From Candidatus Altarchaeota archaeon (lineage in GTDB: Archaea > Altiarchaeota > Altiarchaeia > JAFGQM01): DNA of 15,151 nt. The notes beneath the pieces are model-generated. The model was not told the DNA's origin and did not search any database. It saw only the letters and a list, made by a program, of their open reading frames with translations. The translations under genes were made by a program, and so were the position numbers. The stretch covers positions 1 to 15,151 of the forward strand of contig JAFGQM010000070.1 of the NCBI GenBank assembly GCA_016935655.1. Reading direction: 5' to 3'. Positions 6,784 to 13,868 of the stretch are shown here, one piece after another; position 1 is the stretch's first letter, and each line of letters opens with the position of its first letter.

Positions 6784-8610
6784 ATGCAAGAATCCAATTT
6801 CTCAAAGATTGGCCTGAAGTGCGGGATTGAGATTCACCAGCAGCTTGACACAAACAAGCTGTTTTGCAGCTGCCCCTCTCAGATCAGGGATGACGAGCCG
6901 GACCAGACCATAAGGCGCAGGATAAAGGCAGTGGCAGGCGAGCTAGGGGAGGTGGACCCGGCCGCCCTCCATGAACTCCTTAGGGACCAGGAGTTCGTCT
7001 ATGAGTTTTATGAGGACGCGAATTGTCTGGTCGAGCTGGACGAGGAACCGCCTCACCCGCTCAACGAACACGCTCTTGAGGTTGCTTTGGAGGTGGCATT
7101 GCTCCTAAGTGCAAAACCCGTTGATGAGATACAAGTGATGAGGAAGACAGTAATCGACGGATCCAATACCTCTGGTTTCCAGAGGACCATGCTGGTCGCT
7201 ACGGATGGATGGGTCGAAGTCAACAAGAAAAAAATCCGCATCCCAACAATATGCCTGGAGGAGGATGCCGCCCGGATAATAAAGAAAGAGGGCAATAGGG
7301 CATATTATCGCTTGGACCGCTTGGGCATACCCCTGGTAGAGATAGGCACGGATCCCGATATAACGAGCCCTGAGGAGGCGCGTGCAACGGCGGAACGGCT
7401 GGGCATGATCCTGCGCGCAACGGGCAAGGTCAAGAGAGGGCTTGGCACAATAAGGCAGGACCTCAATGTTTCCATAGCCGATGGAGAGAGGATAGAGATA
7501 AAGGGGGTACAGAACCTGAAGGACATCCCCGGTCTCGTTAGGAACGAAGTCATGAGGCAGGCTACTTTGGTATCGATCCGCAAAGACCTCTCAAAGCGCG
7601 GGGCTAAGGAGGCGGATTTAATCCTTGAGATAAAGGACCTATCACAAATCTTGTCCAAGACCAAGTCCAAGATCCTGAAGAACGCCCCCGGCATCTATGG
7701 CCTGAGGCTAAGATGGTTTAAAGGGCTGCTGGGCAGGGAATTGATGCCCGGCTATCGTTTTGGCACTGAGCTGGCCAGGATTGTGAATGCAGCAGTGGGG
7801 CTCAAGGGCATCATACATTCAGACGAGCTGCCGGGTTATGGCATGACGGAGAAGGAGATGGAGTGTATAAGGAAAGAGCTCAAGACCTCAGACGAGGATG
7901 GCTACGTCCTGATAGTAGCCGACTGGGAGGACTCAAGGCGCGCACTCCAGGCGGTCTTGGAAAGGTGCAAGGTCGCTCTCAAGGGCGTCCCAAAGGAGGT
8001 GAGGAGAGCCCTTGGGGAAAGGACCGAGTATATGCGGCCTTTGCCGGGATCTGCGCGCATGTACCCGGAGACAGACGAGCCGGTGGTCCAGATATCAAAG
8101 CAGGCATTGGACAGGGTGGGAGGCGGGTTGTCCCTCTTGCCAGAGGAGCATAAGGAGGAGCTGAAGAAACTGGGCCTTGGGGACGAACTAGTCAACCAAC
8201 TGATAAAATCCCGCTTTCTGAATGATTTCAAAAGGATGAATGAAAAATTCGATCTGAAGCCTTCTATCGTGGCATCGGCTCTTCTTTCCGCACCCCAAGG
8301 CGTGGGGACGGAGAGGGTCGAAGAGGTCCTTTCCCTGCTTGCCCAGAAGAGGATTGCCAAGGAGTCGATAGCCGATATATTCGAAGAGATGAAGTCCGGC
8401 GGGAAAACCGTGGAAAAGATAGCGAAAGAAAAGGACTTGTTTTTATTGGATGAGAAAGAATTACAGGAACGGATCTCCAGAATCCTGGGGGAGAACAAAG
8501 AGCTGGCCCAAAAGAAGCAGATTGGGCCGCTTATGGGCAAGATCATGGCGGAACTCAGGGGGAAGGCGGACGTAGAGGACGTCAAAAGGATCTTGGGGGG
8601 CAGATTATAA
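6784..8610 (+). CDS. gatE: Glu-tRNA(Gln) amidotransferase subunit E
   Basis: A 608-residue protein of normal length for archaeal GatE. With GatD it converts Glu-tRNA(Gln) to Gln-tRNA(Gln) in the cytoplasm, using amide nitrogen released by GatD. The N-terminal GatB/E kinase-like domain shows GLKCGIEIHQQLDT (10-23), a Cys pair at 28/30, TICLEEDAARI (155-165) and GIPLVEIGTDPDI (181-193). A GAD-type insert follows (about 270-400), then ARMYPETDEP (424-433). A C-terminal YqeY-like tRNA-binding tail (about 495-608) ends the protein. The GAD insert distinguishes it from GatB. No gatD lies in the window. The stop overlaps the rhomboid start by one base (TAATG), suggesting coupled translation. Confidence 0.97.
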   Translation: MQESNFSKIGLKCGIEIHQQLDTNKLFCSCPSQIRDDEPDQTIRRRIKAVAGELGEVDPAALHELLRDQEFVYEFYEDANCLVELDEEPPHPLNEHALEVALEVALLLSAKPVDEIQVMRKTVIDGSNTSGFQRTMLVATDGWVEVNKKKIRIPTICLEEDAARIIKKEGNRAYYRLDRLGIPLVEIGTDPDITSPEEARATAERLGMILRATGKVKRGLGTIRQDLNVSIADGERIEIKGVQNLKDIPGLVRNEVMRQATLVSIRKDLSKRGAKEADLILEIKDLSQILSKTKSKILKNAPGIYGLRLRWFKGLLGRELMPGYRFGTELARIVNAAVGLKGIIHSDELPGYGMTEKEMECIRKELKTSDEDGYVLIVADWEDSRRALQAVLERCKVALKGVPKEVRRALGERTEYMRPLPGSARMYPETDEPVVQISKQALDRVGGGLSLLPEEHKEELKKLGLGDELVNQLIKSRFLNDFKRMNEKFDLKPSIVASALLSAPQGVGTERVEEVLSLLAQKRIAKESIADIFEEMKSGGKTVEKIAKEKDLFLLDEKELQERISRILGENKELAQKKQIGPLMGKIMAELRGKADVEDVKRILGGRL

Positions 8611-9254
8611 TGGGGTTTAAGGATTGGAAATACATACCGGTTACATACTGGTTGCTTGGGATATTGGCAGTGGTTTTTGTGGTACAACTGATTTCGCTCT
8701 TTGTTAATTTTCCGTTCACAGAGCTCCTTATCCTGGATCCGGAAGCGGTTTTGAACGGCCAGAACCTCTGGGGTGTGTTCACCAACATGTTCCTGCACGG
8801 GAGCCCCATCCACCTGCTGTTCAATGCATGGGCCCTCTGGATGTTCGGCCTGGCCCTTGAGAGGATAGTGGGCAGCAAGAACCTTCTTAAAATCTTTTTG
8901 ATATCGGGTATCTTCGCCTCAATATTCTATATCCTGACATCGGTTTTCATTTTGAATATGAGCGCTTCGGCCCTCGGTGCCAGCGGCGCCATATTTGGGG
9001 TCGTGGGAGCTATGATAGCGCTCAGGCCGCACACCCGGGTGATGCTGCTTTTCCCGCCGGTGCCCATGGAACTCTGGATGCTAGGGGTATTCTTTGTCTT
9101 GATAGCCGTCTTCTGGTTTGGTACTGGCGGCGGGACCGGCATAGCAGAGAACGCCCATCTGGGCGGGTTGTTGATAGGGCTTCTGATGGGGCTGTACTTC
9201 AAGAAGAAGGAAGTCAAAGACCCGGATTTTGACTGGCGCGCATGGTACACATGA
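8610..9254 (+). CDS. Rhomboid family intramembrane serine protease
   Basis: A 214-residue protein with about six membrane helices, the basic rhomboid fold. The catalytic dyad is visible: Ser125 in GASG (123-126) and His183 in NAHLGG (181-186). Supporting motifs are WGVFTNMFLHGSPIHLLFN (54-72), with the conserved His68 and Asn72 of the oxyanion region, and the Arg-bearing L1 loop replaced by a short variant. It cleaves substrate transmembrane helices within the membrane. It sits between gatE (1-bp overlap) and a geranylgeranyl reductase (ATGA overlap), so the three are probably cotranscribed. The substrate is unknown; membrane-anchored surface proteins are natural candidates (inference). Confidence 0.95.
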   Translation: MGFKDWKYIPVTYWLLGILAVVFVVQLISLFVNFPFTELLILDPEAVLNGQNLWGVFTNMFLHGSPIHLLFNAWALWMFGLALERIVGSKNLLKIFLISGIFASIFYILTSVFILNMSASALGASGAIFGVVGAMIALRPHTRVMLLFPPVPMELWMLGVFFVLIAVFWFGTGGGTGIAENAHLGGLLIGLLMGLYFKKKEVKDPDFDWRAWYT

Positions 9255-10402
9255 AAATGCCGTTGGATTATGAGGTTGCTGTCGTCGGAGCCGGCCCCGC
9301 CGGGCTGATCTGCGCGCAGGAACTGGTAAAATCTCGGAAAAAAGTCGTGGTTTTTGAAGAGGACAAGGCAGTGGGCGAGCCGACCAACTGCGCAGGCCTC
9401 CTTAGCAAAAGCGGTTTAAGGAGATTGGACATCAAGCCCGGGCGCGAATGTGTTTTGAACGAGGTGAAGGGCGCGCGTTTCTTCTCTGCGGATGGGAACA
9501 CGGCGGAGATAAGGGCTAGTGAGGGCAAGGCCTATGTGCTGGACAGGCGGCTTTTCGACCAGCAGTTGGCCCGCGAGTATAAGGGCGACCTGATGCTGAA
9601 TGCGAAATGCAGGGCAATCGAGAGGAAAAAGGCATCGTTTGAGCTTAAAACAGACAAGAAGACCATAACTGCCGGGTCCGTTGTTTTATCCACGGGGCCC
9701 GATTTTAAACTGGCAGAGCCCTTGGGCTTTCATGCCCCAAAAACCTTTATAAACACTATTCAATACGAGATCGACGGAGTGAAATGCGACCTGGATTTCG
9801 TCGAGCTTTACTTCGGGAGTGTTGCACCGGGCTTCTTCGCCTGGCTGATACCGACCGGCGAGAGTACGGCCAGGATAGGGTTAGGGGCCATGCATGCCCC
9901 AGAAAAACCGACCTATTACCTAAAACACTTCTTGGGGAAACTCAAAGCTGACGCTAGGTTCGGGGAGGACAATAAAATCCTCCGTAAGGGGGGTGGCTTG
10001 ATTCCCGTTTATGACTCTAGGGCCAGGATTGAGAAGGGCAGAGCGTTCCTTTTGGGCGATACCGCCGGCCAAGTGAAGGCGACTACTGGCGGCGGCGTCA
10101 TCATGGGCGGCCTTTCCGCGAAGATCCTTGCGGACTGCATAACCAACGGGAAAGATTATGACCAGGAAACCTTACAAATAAAAAAAGAGCTTGAGAGGCA
10201 CCTCCTCGTCAGGAGGGTGATAAACAAGTTTGGCGACGAGCAGTACAGCCACATGGTCGATTTCCTTAAAAAGCCTGAGATAAAGTCGCTAATAGAGGAG
10301 AAGGGGGATATGGACATGGTGTCCCCCCTAATCGACTCGGTTGTAAAAAACCCTGCCTTGGCCTTAAAGGCCATGCATTTTCTGGGGAAGGGGCTTTTTT
10401 AA
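9251..10402 (+). CDS. Geranylgeranyl reductase family FAD-dependent oxidoreductase
   Basis: A 383-residue flavoprotein. An N-terminal dinucleotide-binding GAGPAG (13-18) leads into the Rossmann fold, with VVVFEE as the acidic end of the second strand. Next come EPTNCAGLLSK, the family's Cys-containing substrate/FAD loop, and FLLGDTAGQVKATTGGGVIMGG, the typical second FAD motif GDxAGxxxxxTGGG. Archaeal members saturate the geranylgeranyl chains of ether lipids (digeranylgeranylglycerophospholipid reductase). Others act on related polyprenyl chains, so the substrate is inferred. Length is near the family norm. ATG 9251 forms an ATGA overlap with the rhomboid stop; ATG 9242, three codons earlier, is equally in frame. 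A T-run follows the stop. Confidence 0.9.
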   Translation: MKMPLDYEVAVVGAGPAGLICAQELVKSRKKVVVFEEDKAVGEPTNCAGLLSKSGLRRLDIKPGRECVLNEVKGARFFSADGNTAEIRASEGKAYVLDRRLFDQQLAREYKGDLMLNAKCRAIERKKASFELKTDKKTITAGSVVLSTGPDFKLAEPLGFHAPKTFINTIQYEIDGVKCDLDFVELYFGSVAPGFFAWLIPTGESTARIGLGAMHAPEKPTYYLKHFLGKLKADARFGEDNKILRKGGGLIPVYDSRARIEKGRAFLLGDTAGQVKATTGGGVIMGGLSAKILADCITNGKDYDQETLQIKKELERHLLVRRVINKFGDEQYSHMVDFLKKPEIKSLIEEKGDMDMVSPLIDSVVKNPALALKAMHFLGKGLF

Positions 10403-10408
10403 TTTTTC
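10391..10408 (+). terminator. T-rich terminator after geranylgeranyl reductase
   Basis: gggcttttttaatttttc spans the end of the reductase gene and provides two T-runs, the usual archaeal intrinsic termination signal. The same AT-rich stretch could also serve as the TATA region of the next gene, whose ATG is at 10435. Confidence 0.45.
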
Positions 10409-10434
10409 TACACTTACTTTCAAAATAAGAGACA

Positions 10435-10791
10435 ATGACTGCCGGGGAAGCCTTAGGCTTTATGGCCTTGGACGGGTGGGCCGTGTTGGGTACACTTCTG
10501 AAGACGCTGATTGTTATAATGATACCAGGGTATCTGCTAACTCTTGCCCTCTTCCCAAAAAAGGACGATCTGGAGTTCAGTGAGAGATTCGCGTTGTCCT
10601 TTGCGCTCGGTCTGACACCAGTATTCCTGTTGACTACGCTCAATCTAGTCTTAAACTTCAAGATTAATTTCTTCACGGACTTGATAATGGTTTTGATAGT
10701 CTCCGCCATAGGCATATTGGGGTATGTCTACAGGGGCGGAGAACTGAATATCATGGGCAAGACCCTTCTGAAACCGTATAGGACAGGTTAA
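10435..10791 (+). CDS. DUF1616-like short membrane protein
   Basis: A 118-residue membrane protein. It matches the N-terminal part of the DUF1616 family, including the PGYLLTLALFPKKDDLEFSE segment (31-50) and the ERFALSFALGLTP helix start. Three to four hydrophobic segments lie at about 17-41, 52-72 and 77-98, followed by a short basic tail. DUF1616 proteins are normally around three times longer with an extracellular domain, so this is either a minimal family member or a truncated descendant. The reading frame is clean and ends normally, which argues against a recent break. Function unknown. It lies downstream of the reductase after a 32-bp gap with a T-run. Confidence 0.75.
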   Translation: MTAGEALGFMALDGWAVLGTLLKTLIVIMIPGYLLTLALFPKKDDLEFSERFALSFALGLTPVFLLTTLNLVLNFKINFFTDLIMVLIVSAIGILGYVYRGGELNIMGKTLLKPYRTG

Positions 10792-10805
10792 CCTCGCGGT
10801 TCTTC

Positions 10806-10819
10806 TAAGGCTTTTTTAT
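10806..10819 (+). terminator. T-run between convergent genes
   Basis: ctaaggctttttta, in the gap between the DUF1616-like gene and convergent pth2, gives a six-T run on the plus strand. This fits an archaeal terminator for the plus-strand transcript. It overlaps the pth2 stop codon. Confidence 0.4.
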
Positions 10820-11160
10820 AATGCGCTCAAATCACCCGTAATCTTGTCTATCTTTTCCTCCCTCTCCGGGCCTATCCCCAGGCATGTCGCCGTTCCTGGC
10901 GGGACCTCAGTCAGGCCCGCATCTATCACAAGGGAGTTCGTGAGCCTTGCCTTCTCCGCTTTTTGGGTCAGGGCCAGTAGCTCGCCTTTGTCCTTGCATT
11001 TGAGCACTATCTTCTTTGCCCCCTCATCAAGCCACTTTTTCGTCAGTTTGACGTCCTTTTGGCTTATAAAGCAATTTAAGACTGCATGAGAAACCTGCGC
11101 GCAGAGCTTACCCTTGCTGAGCTTCAAATCATCCCTTACAACCACAACCAATTTGTACAT
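10816..11160 (-). CDS. pth2: Peptidyl-tRNA hydrolase, Pth2 type
   Basis: A 114-residue cytoplasmic enzyme that frees tRNA from peptidyl-tRNAs that drop off the ribosome. The archaeal/eukaryotic Pth2 signature is complete: KLVVVVRDDLKLSKGK, with Lys16/Lys18 and His25 in GKLCAQVSHA. Further features are the central VLKCKDKGELL strand-helix, DAGLTEVPPGTATCLGIGPE (81-100) and the closing IDKITGDL. Length is typical for the family. It diverges from the CBS-domain gene pair and converges on the DUF1616-like gene. It is unrelated to the bacterial Pth fold, which supports an archaeal origin for the window. Confidence 0.97.
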   Translation of the reverse strand: MYKLVVVVRDDLKLSKGKLCAQVSHAVLNCFISQKDVKLTKKWLDEGAKKIVLKCKDKGELLALTQKAEKARLTNSLVIDAGLTEVPPGTATCLGIGPEREEKIDKITGDLSAL

Positions 11161-11244
11161 TTTATCATTTTTATTTTTACAATGACTAATTTAAATGTAG
11201 TGTAACGGGGGCCAAAAACAGATGATAGCCCCTAAGAGACTAAA
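11161..11244. promoter_or_regulatory. Divergent promoter region pth2 / CBS gene with a small hairpin
   Basis: A palindromic-looking AT core, taatttaaatg (11188-11198), can act as a TATA box in both directions. It lies about 33 bp from the pth2 ATG on the minus side. On the plus side it gives a leader of roughly 25 nt before ATG 11245. That leader region contains ggggc (11208-11212) and gcccc (11228-11232), able to form a 5-6 bp stem with a 15-nt loop. No clear Shine-Dalgarno sequence precedes ATG 11245. Confidence 0.4.
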
Positions 11245-11796
11245 ATGGAAACTGGAATTAAGGTCGGTGACGTGATGGGGAAGGGTGTGATAACCGCAGG
11301 CCCAGACGATACTGTCACAAAGGTCTGTGAGACAATGGCTAGATACGATCTCAGCGGTATTACCATAATGGAAAGGGGCAAGGTCGTGGGGGTCTTCACC
11401 CAGGGTGATCTTGTCAATTTGGTGGCATCCGGCGAGAACCCCGGAGTCGTGAAAGTCAAGGAGATAATGGGCAAGGAGGTCGTTAACATAGGCCCGGATT
11501 CCGACATAAGCGAGGCTGCGAAACTCATGGTCAAAAAGAAGGTGAAAAGGCTGCCTGTGCTCAGAGACGGTCACCTTGTGGGCATTCTCACACAGACCGA
11601 CATAGTCAGGATATCCCCCTCCGTTTATGACCTGATCTATGAAAAGGCAAAGACAGAGGAAGGCCCGCTCCTGGAGTCAGAGACCGGGATGACCGGCGAG
11701 TGCGAGGAGTGCGGCAACCACTCCGAAACCCTGAGGAATGTCAACGGGACCCTTGTCTGCGAGGAATGTTACGAAGACATCGAGGAGAAGCTTTAG
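11245..11796 (+). CDS. CBS-domain pair protein with C-terminal zinc ribbon
   Basis: A 183-residue soluble protein. Two CBS domains (about 7-60 and 71-125) each show the DVM/EIM start, a KRLPV or SGITI core strand, and a GVFTQGD or GILTQTD end. They should form one Bateman module that binds adenine nucleotides or SAM. A linker leads to a zinc-ribbon with Cys153/Cys156 and Cys172/Cys175 (CEECGNHS ... VCEECYED), expected to bind Zn and perhaps nucleic acid or protein. Such CBS-zinc-ribbon proteins are common in archaea and largely uncharacterised; a regulatory sensing role is inference. Only 15 bp separate it from a second CBS gene, so the two are probably cotranscribed. Confidence 0.88.
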   Translation: METGIKVGDVMGKGVITAGPDDTVTKVCETMARYDLSGITIMERGKVVGVFTQGDLVNLVASGENPGVVKVKEIMGKEVVNIGPDSDISEAAKLMVKKKVKRLPVLRDGHLVGILTQTDIVRISPSVYDLIYEKAKTEEGPLLESETGMTGECEECGNHSETLRNVNGTLVCEECYEDIEEKL

Positions 11797-11811
11797 TCCC
11801 ATTACGATAAA

Positions 11812-12720
11812 GTGAATAAAAAAATACGCAAGTTTTTTTCCTTTCAGGAGACCAAAAAAAGGTTGAAGGGGAGCCATCGCCCTGCAGGTTCCAAACCGAT
11901 CCTTAATCTGGCTTCAAAAGGGCCGATTGTGGTATACCCGACATCCACCATAAAACAGGCCAGCAAGGTGATTGTCGACAATGGGCTGAGGAGGCTGCCG
12001 GTGGTAAACCCGGGCACAAGGAGGCTTGCAGGCATCCTGAGCACTATGGATTTTGTCGATTTCTTTGGTGGTGGGGATAAGTTCAATATACTACAAAAGG
12101 ATTACAAGGGCAACTTCCTGTCGGCCATCAACTCCAGCGTGTCGAAGATAATGACTGAGAATGTGGTCAACGTAAAGGACAGCGAATCTGTCGAGGACGT
12201 GGCCCAGCTGATGCTTAAGGAAGGCGTCGGTGGCTGCCCGGTCGTCGATTCCAACGGGGTGGTCATAGCCATAGTCTCTGAGAGAGACTTCATAAAGCAC
12301 ATCTCCGGCATGAAATTCGGTTTGACTGCCGGGGATGTGATGACAAAGAGGGTGATCACTGTGACCCCCGGCACATCGATCAAGGATGCCGCGCGCATAA
12401 TGGTGAAGAACAGCCTGAGGAGGCTTCCTGTTTTGAGCGAGGACAAGCTGGTAGGCGTGCTGAGGACATACGAACTACTCAAATTCATAGGGGGGAACGG
12501 CTTTGCAAAGTTCCACACAGCCGATGTGGAGGCCATATTAGGCGAGAAGGTAAGCAACGTGATGAATGTCGCCCTCATAACCGTGACAAAGGACCAGGAT
12601 ATAGGGGATGTGGCCGCACTCATGTCCTCCAAAAGGTTCGGCGGGTTCCCTGTCGAAGAAAGGGGCAGGATAATAGGATTGATAACCGAGAAGGACATAT
12701 TCCAGGCAGTTTATTCGTGA
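11812..12720 (+). CDS. Four-CBS-domain protein
   Basis: A 302-residue soluble protein with a basic N-terminal tail (1-30: KKIRKFF, ETKKRLKG). Four CBS domains follow at about 31-85, 108-164, 171-226 and 245-302. Typical pieces are RRLPVVNPGTRRLAGILS, GGCPVVDSNGVVIAIVSERD, RRLPVLSEDKLVGVLRTYE and GGFPVEERGRIIGLITEKD. Two Bateman modules could bind up to four adenosyl ligands and sense energy or SAM status (family knowledge; ligand unknown). The first domain is the most diverged. The start is GTG 11812, 15 bp after the upstream CBS gene, without a clear Shine-Dalgarno sequence. The stop abuts the convergent DUF2330-like gene with no spacer. Confidence 0.88.
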   Translation: MNKKIRKFFSFQETKKRLKGSHRPAGSKPILNLASKGPIVVYPTSTIKQASKVIVDNGLRRLPVVNPGTRRLAGILSTMDFVDFFGGGDKFNILQKDYKGNFLSAINSSVSKIMTENVVNVKDSESVEDVAQLMLKEGVGGCPVVDSNGVVIAIVSERDFIKHISGMKFGLTAGDVMTKRVITVTPGTSIKDAARIMVKNSLRRLPVLSEDKLVGVLRTYELLKFIGGNGFAKFHTADVEAILGEKVSNVMNVALITVTKDQDIGDVAALMSSKRFGGFPVEERGRIIGLITEKDIFQAVYS

Positions 12721-13830
12721 TCAACTGGGTATGATGTTCGGCTTGAAGTAAAGAACAAGCAAAAACCCGACTACAACAACCCCGATGATCAGAAGTATGA
12801 TGTTATAATCTATCTCTATCAGCGAGGCTTCGACCCTGAAGACTGCGTCCTGGTTTAGGTAAGCTGTGTCGCCGGAGTATCTCAATTTGGTCACATAGGC
12901 GGCGTTTCCTATATCAAAGGTCCCATAGAGATCGTTCTTGAACTCTGGGGTGACCTTTTTGCTCCCTTCCAACGTAAGCAAATCAAAGGAGTCGACCATA
13001 GGCTCGGATGACGCCACATAGACCGTGATTGTAGTGTGACCGGGGTTCTTGCTGGACGGCTTGAGCGGATAATGCGGTTTTTCAGGGGTGAACCCTATGA
13101 TTATTGGCACCTCAAAATACCCGGTCTTCATGCTGTTCGCATGGTCGCAGAGGTTTTTCATGGACTTCTCCCCCTCATGGTCCAGCCCCCAGCTTTTGTA
13201 ATTGGAATCGTAGCCATACCCGCACGCCTCGTCCACATTACTGTCGTGGTCCTCCACGATCCCCATGGCGGTCTTGTGCCAGTTCCCAAGATCGATTTTA
13301 TTGGCTATGAAATAATACTTCGTCCCGACGTAGTCGTCAAGGACGTCTATCATGTCGTCGGACGCGCTGTACCCGTTCTCCCTGAGCCACTCGACCAGGT
13401 CCCGGGCGTTCGAGGCCTGTAGTGTGACCAGGTCGTAGATGTTGATCTCTTTTCGTTCGATGACGGTCACGCCGCTTACACCAGCCTCTGCCTTGTTCAT
13501 ACCTAATAGACTATCCACCCTATATGTTTCCCCATAAAAGAACTCCTCGAACTTTCGGAATATGCCTATCGTCCCGCCTGTCACTTCCGGGGTGGTGGAC
13601 GACTGGATAGGTATTATCCAGGCGAGATTTATGGTGTTCGCGGACTCTATCTTGGTGGAGAGCACCATAGTCTCCTTCTGCCCGTCCCAGAATATCACTG
13701 CCTGCTGCTCCGGCTCGCTTATCTTGTACCCCGGGTGGTCTGGTATCATCATGCCGTCGGCGTAGGCACAACTAAAAAAAGGAATTAGGGCCAAAACCGC
13801 CAAAATCCCAACTAAGACAGCCTTTTTCAT
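12721..13830 (-). CDS. DUF2330-like secreted, membrane-anchored protein
   Basis: A 369-residue protein. An N-terminal signal peptide (1-24, basic MKK, hydrophobic core, likely cut after AYA) precedes an extracellular domain, and a C-terminal membrane helix (about 342-361) ends in a nine-residue tail. The extracellular part resembles DUF2330: QQAVIFWDGQKETMVLSTKIE, then NLAWIIPIQSSTTPEV (68-83), a helical ASNARDLVEWLRENGY (139-154) and KYYFIANKID (171-180). No enzyme motif is visible and the family function is unknown. The C-terminal helix lacks the Arg-rich tail of typical archaeosortase substrates, so I do not call it one. It is downstream of trpB2 on the same strand with a 38-bp gap and its own TATA-like element. 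Confidence 0.8.
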   Translation of the reverse strand: MKKAVLVGILAVLALIPFFSCAYADGMMIPDHPGYKISEPEQQAVIFWDGQKETMVLSTKIESANTINLAWIIPIQSSTTPEVTGGTIGIFRKFEEFFYGETYRVDSLLGMNKAEAGVSGVTVIERKEINIYDLVTLQASNARDLVEWLRENGYSASDDMIDVLDDYVGTKYYFIANKIDLGNWHKTAMGIVEDHDSNVDEACGYGYDSNYKSWGLDHEGEKSMKNLCDHANSMKTGYFEVPIIIGFTPEKPHYPLKPSSKNPGHTTITVYVASSEPMVDSFDLLTLEGSKKVTPEFKNDLYGTFDIGNAAYVTKLRYSGDTAYLNQDAVFRVEASLIEIDYNIILLIIGVVVVGFLLVLYFKPNIIPS

Positions 13831-13868
13831 CTCGATTCTATCTAAGAATGACTGAAATAAAAACCCGG
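13831..13868 (-). promoter_or_regulatory. Promoter of the DUF2330-like gene
   Basis: On the minus strand, the complement of tgaaataaaaacccgg (13853-13868) reads as a GC-rich BRE-like start followed by gtttttatttca, centred about 28 bp before the ATG at 13830. This is the spacing of a leaderless archaeal promoter. It suggests the gene can be transcribed independently of upstream trpB2. Confidence 0.45.

Noticed and set aside
7902..8813. Long minus-strand open frame opposite gatE and the rhomboid gene
   Set aside because: It is Ser/Phe/Arg-rich with no recognisable domain and lies wholly antisense to two clearly identified genes.
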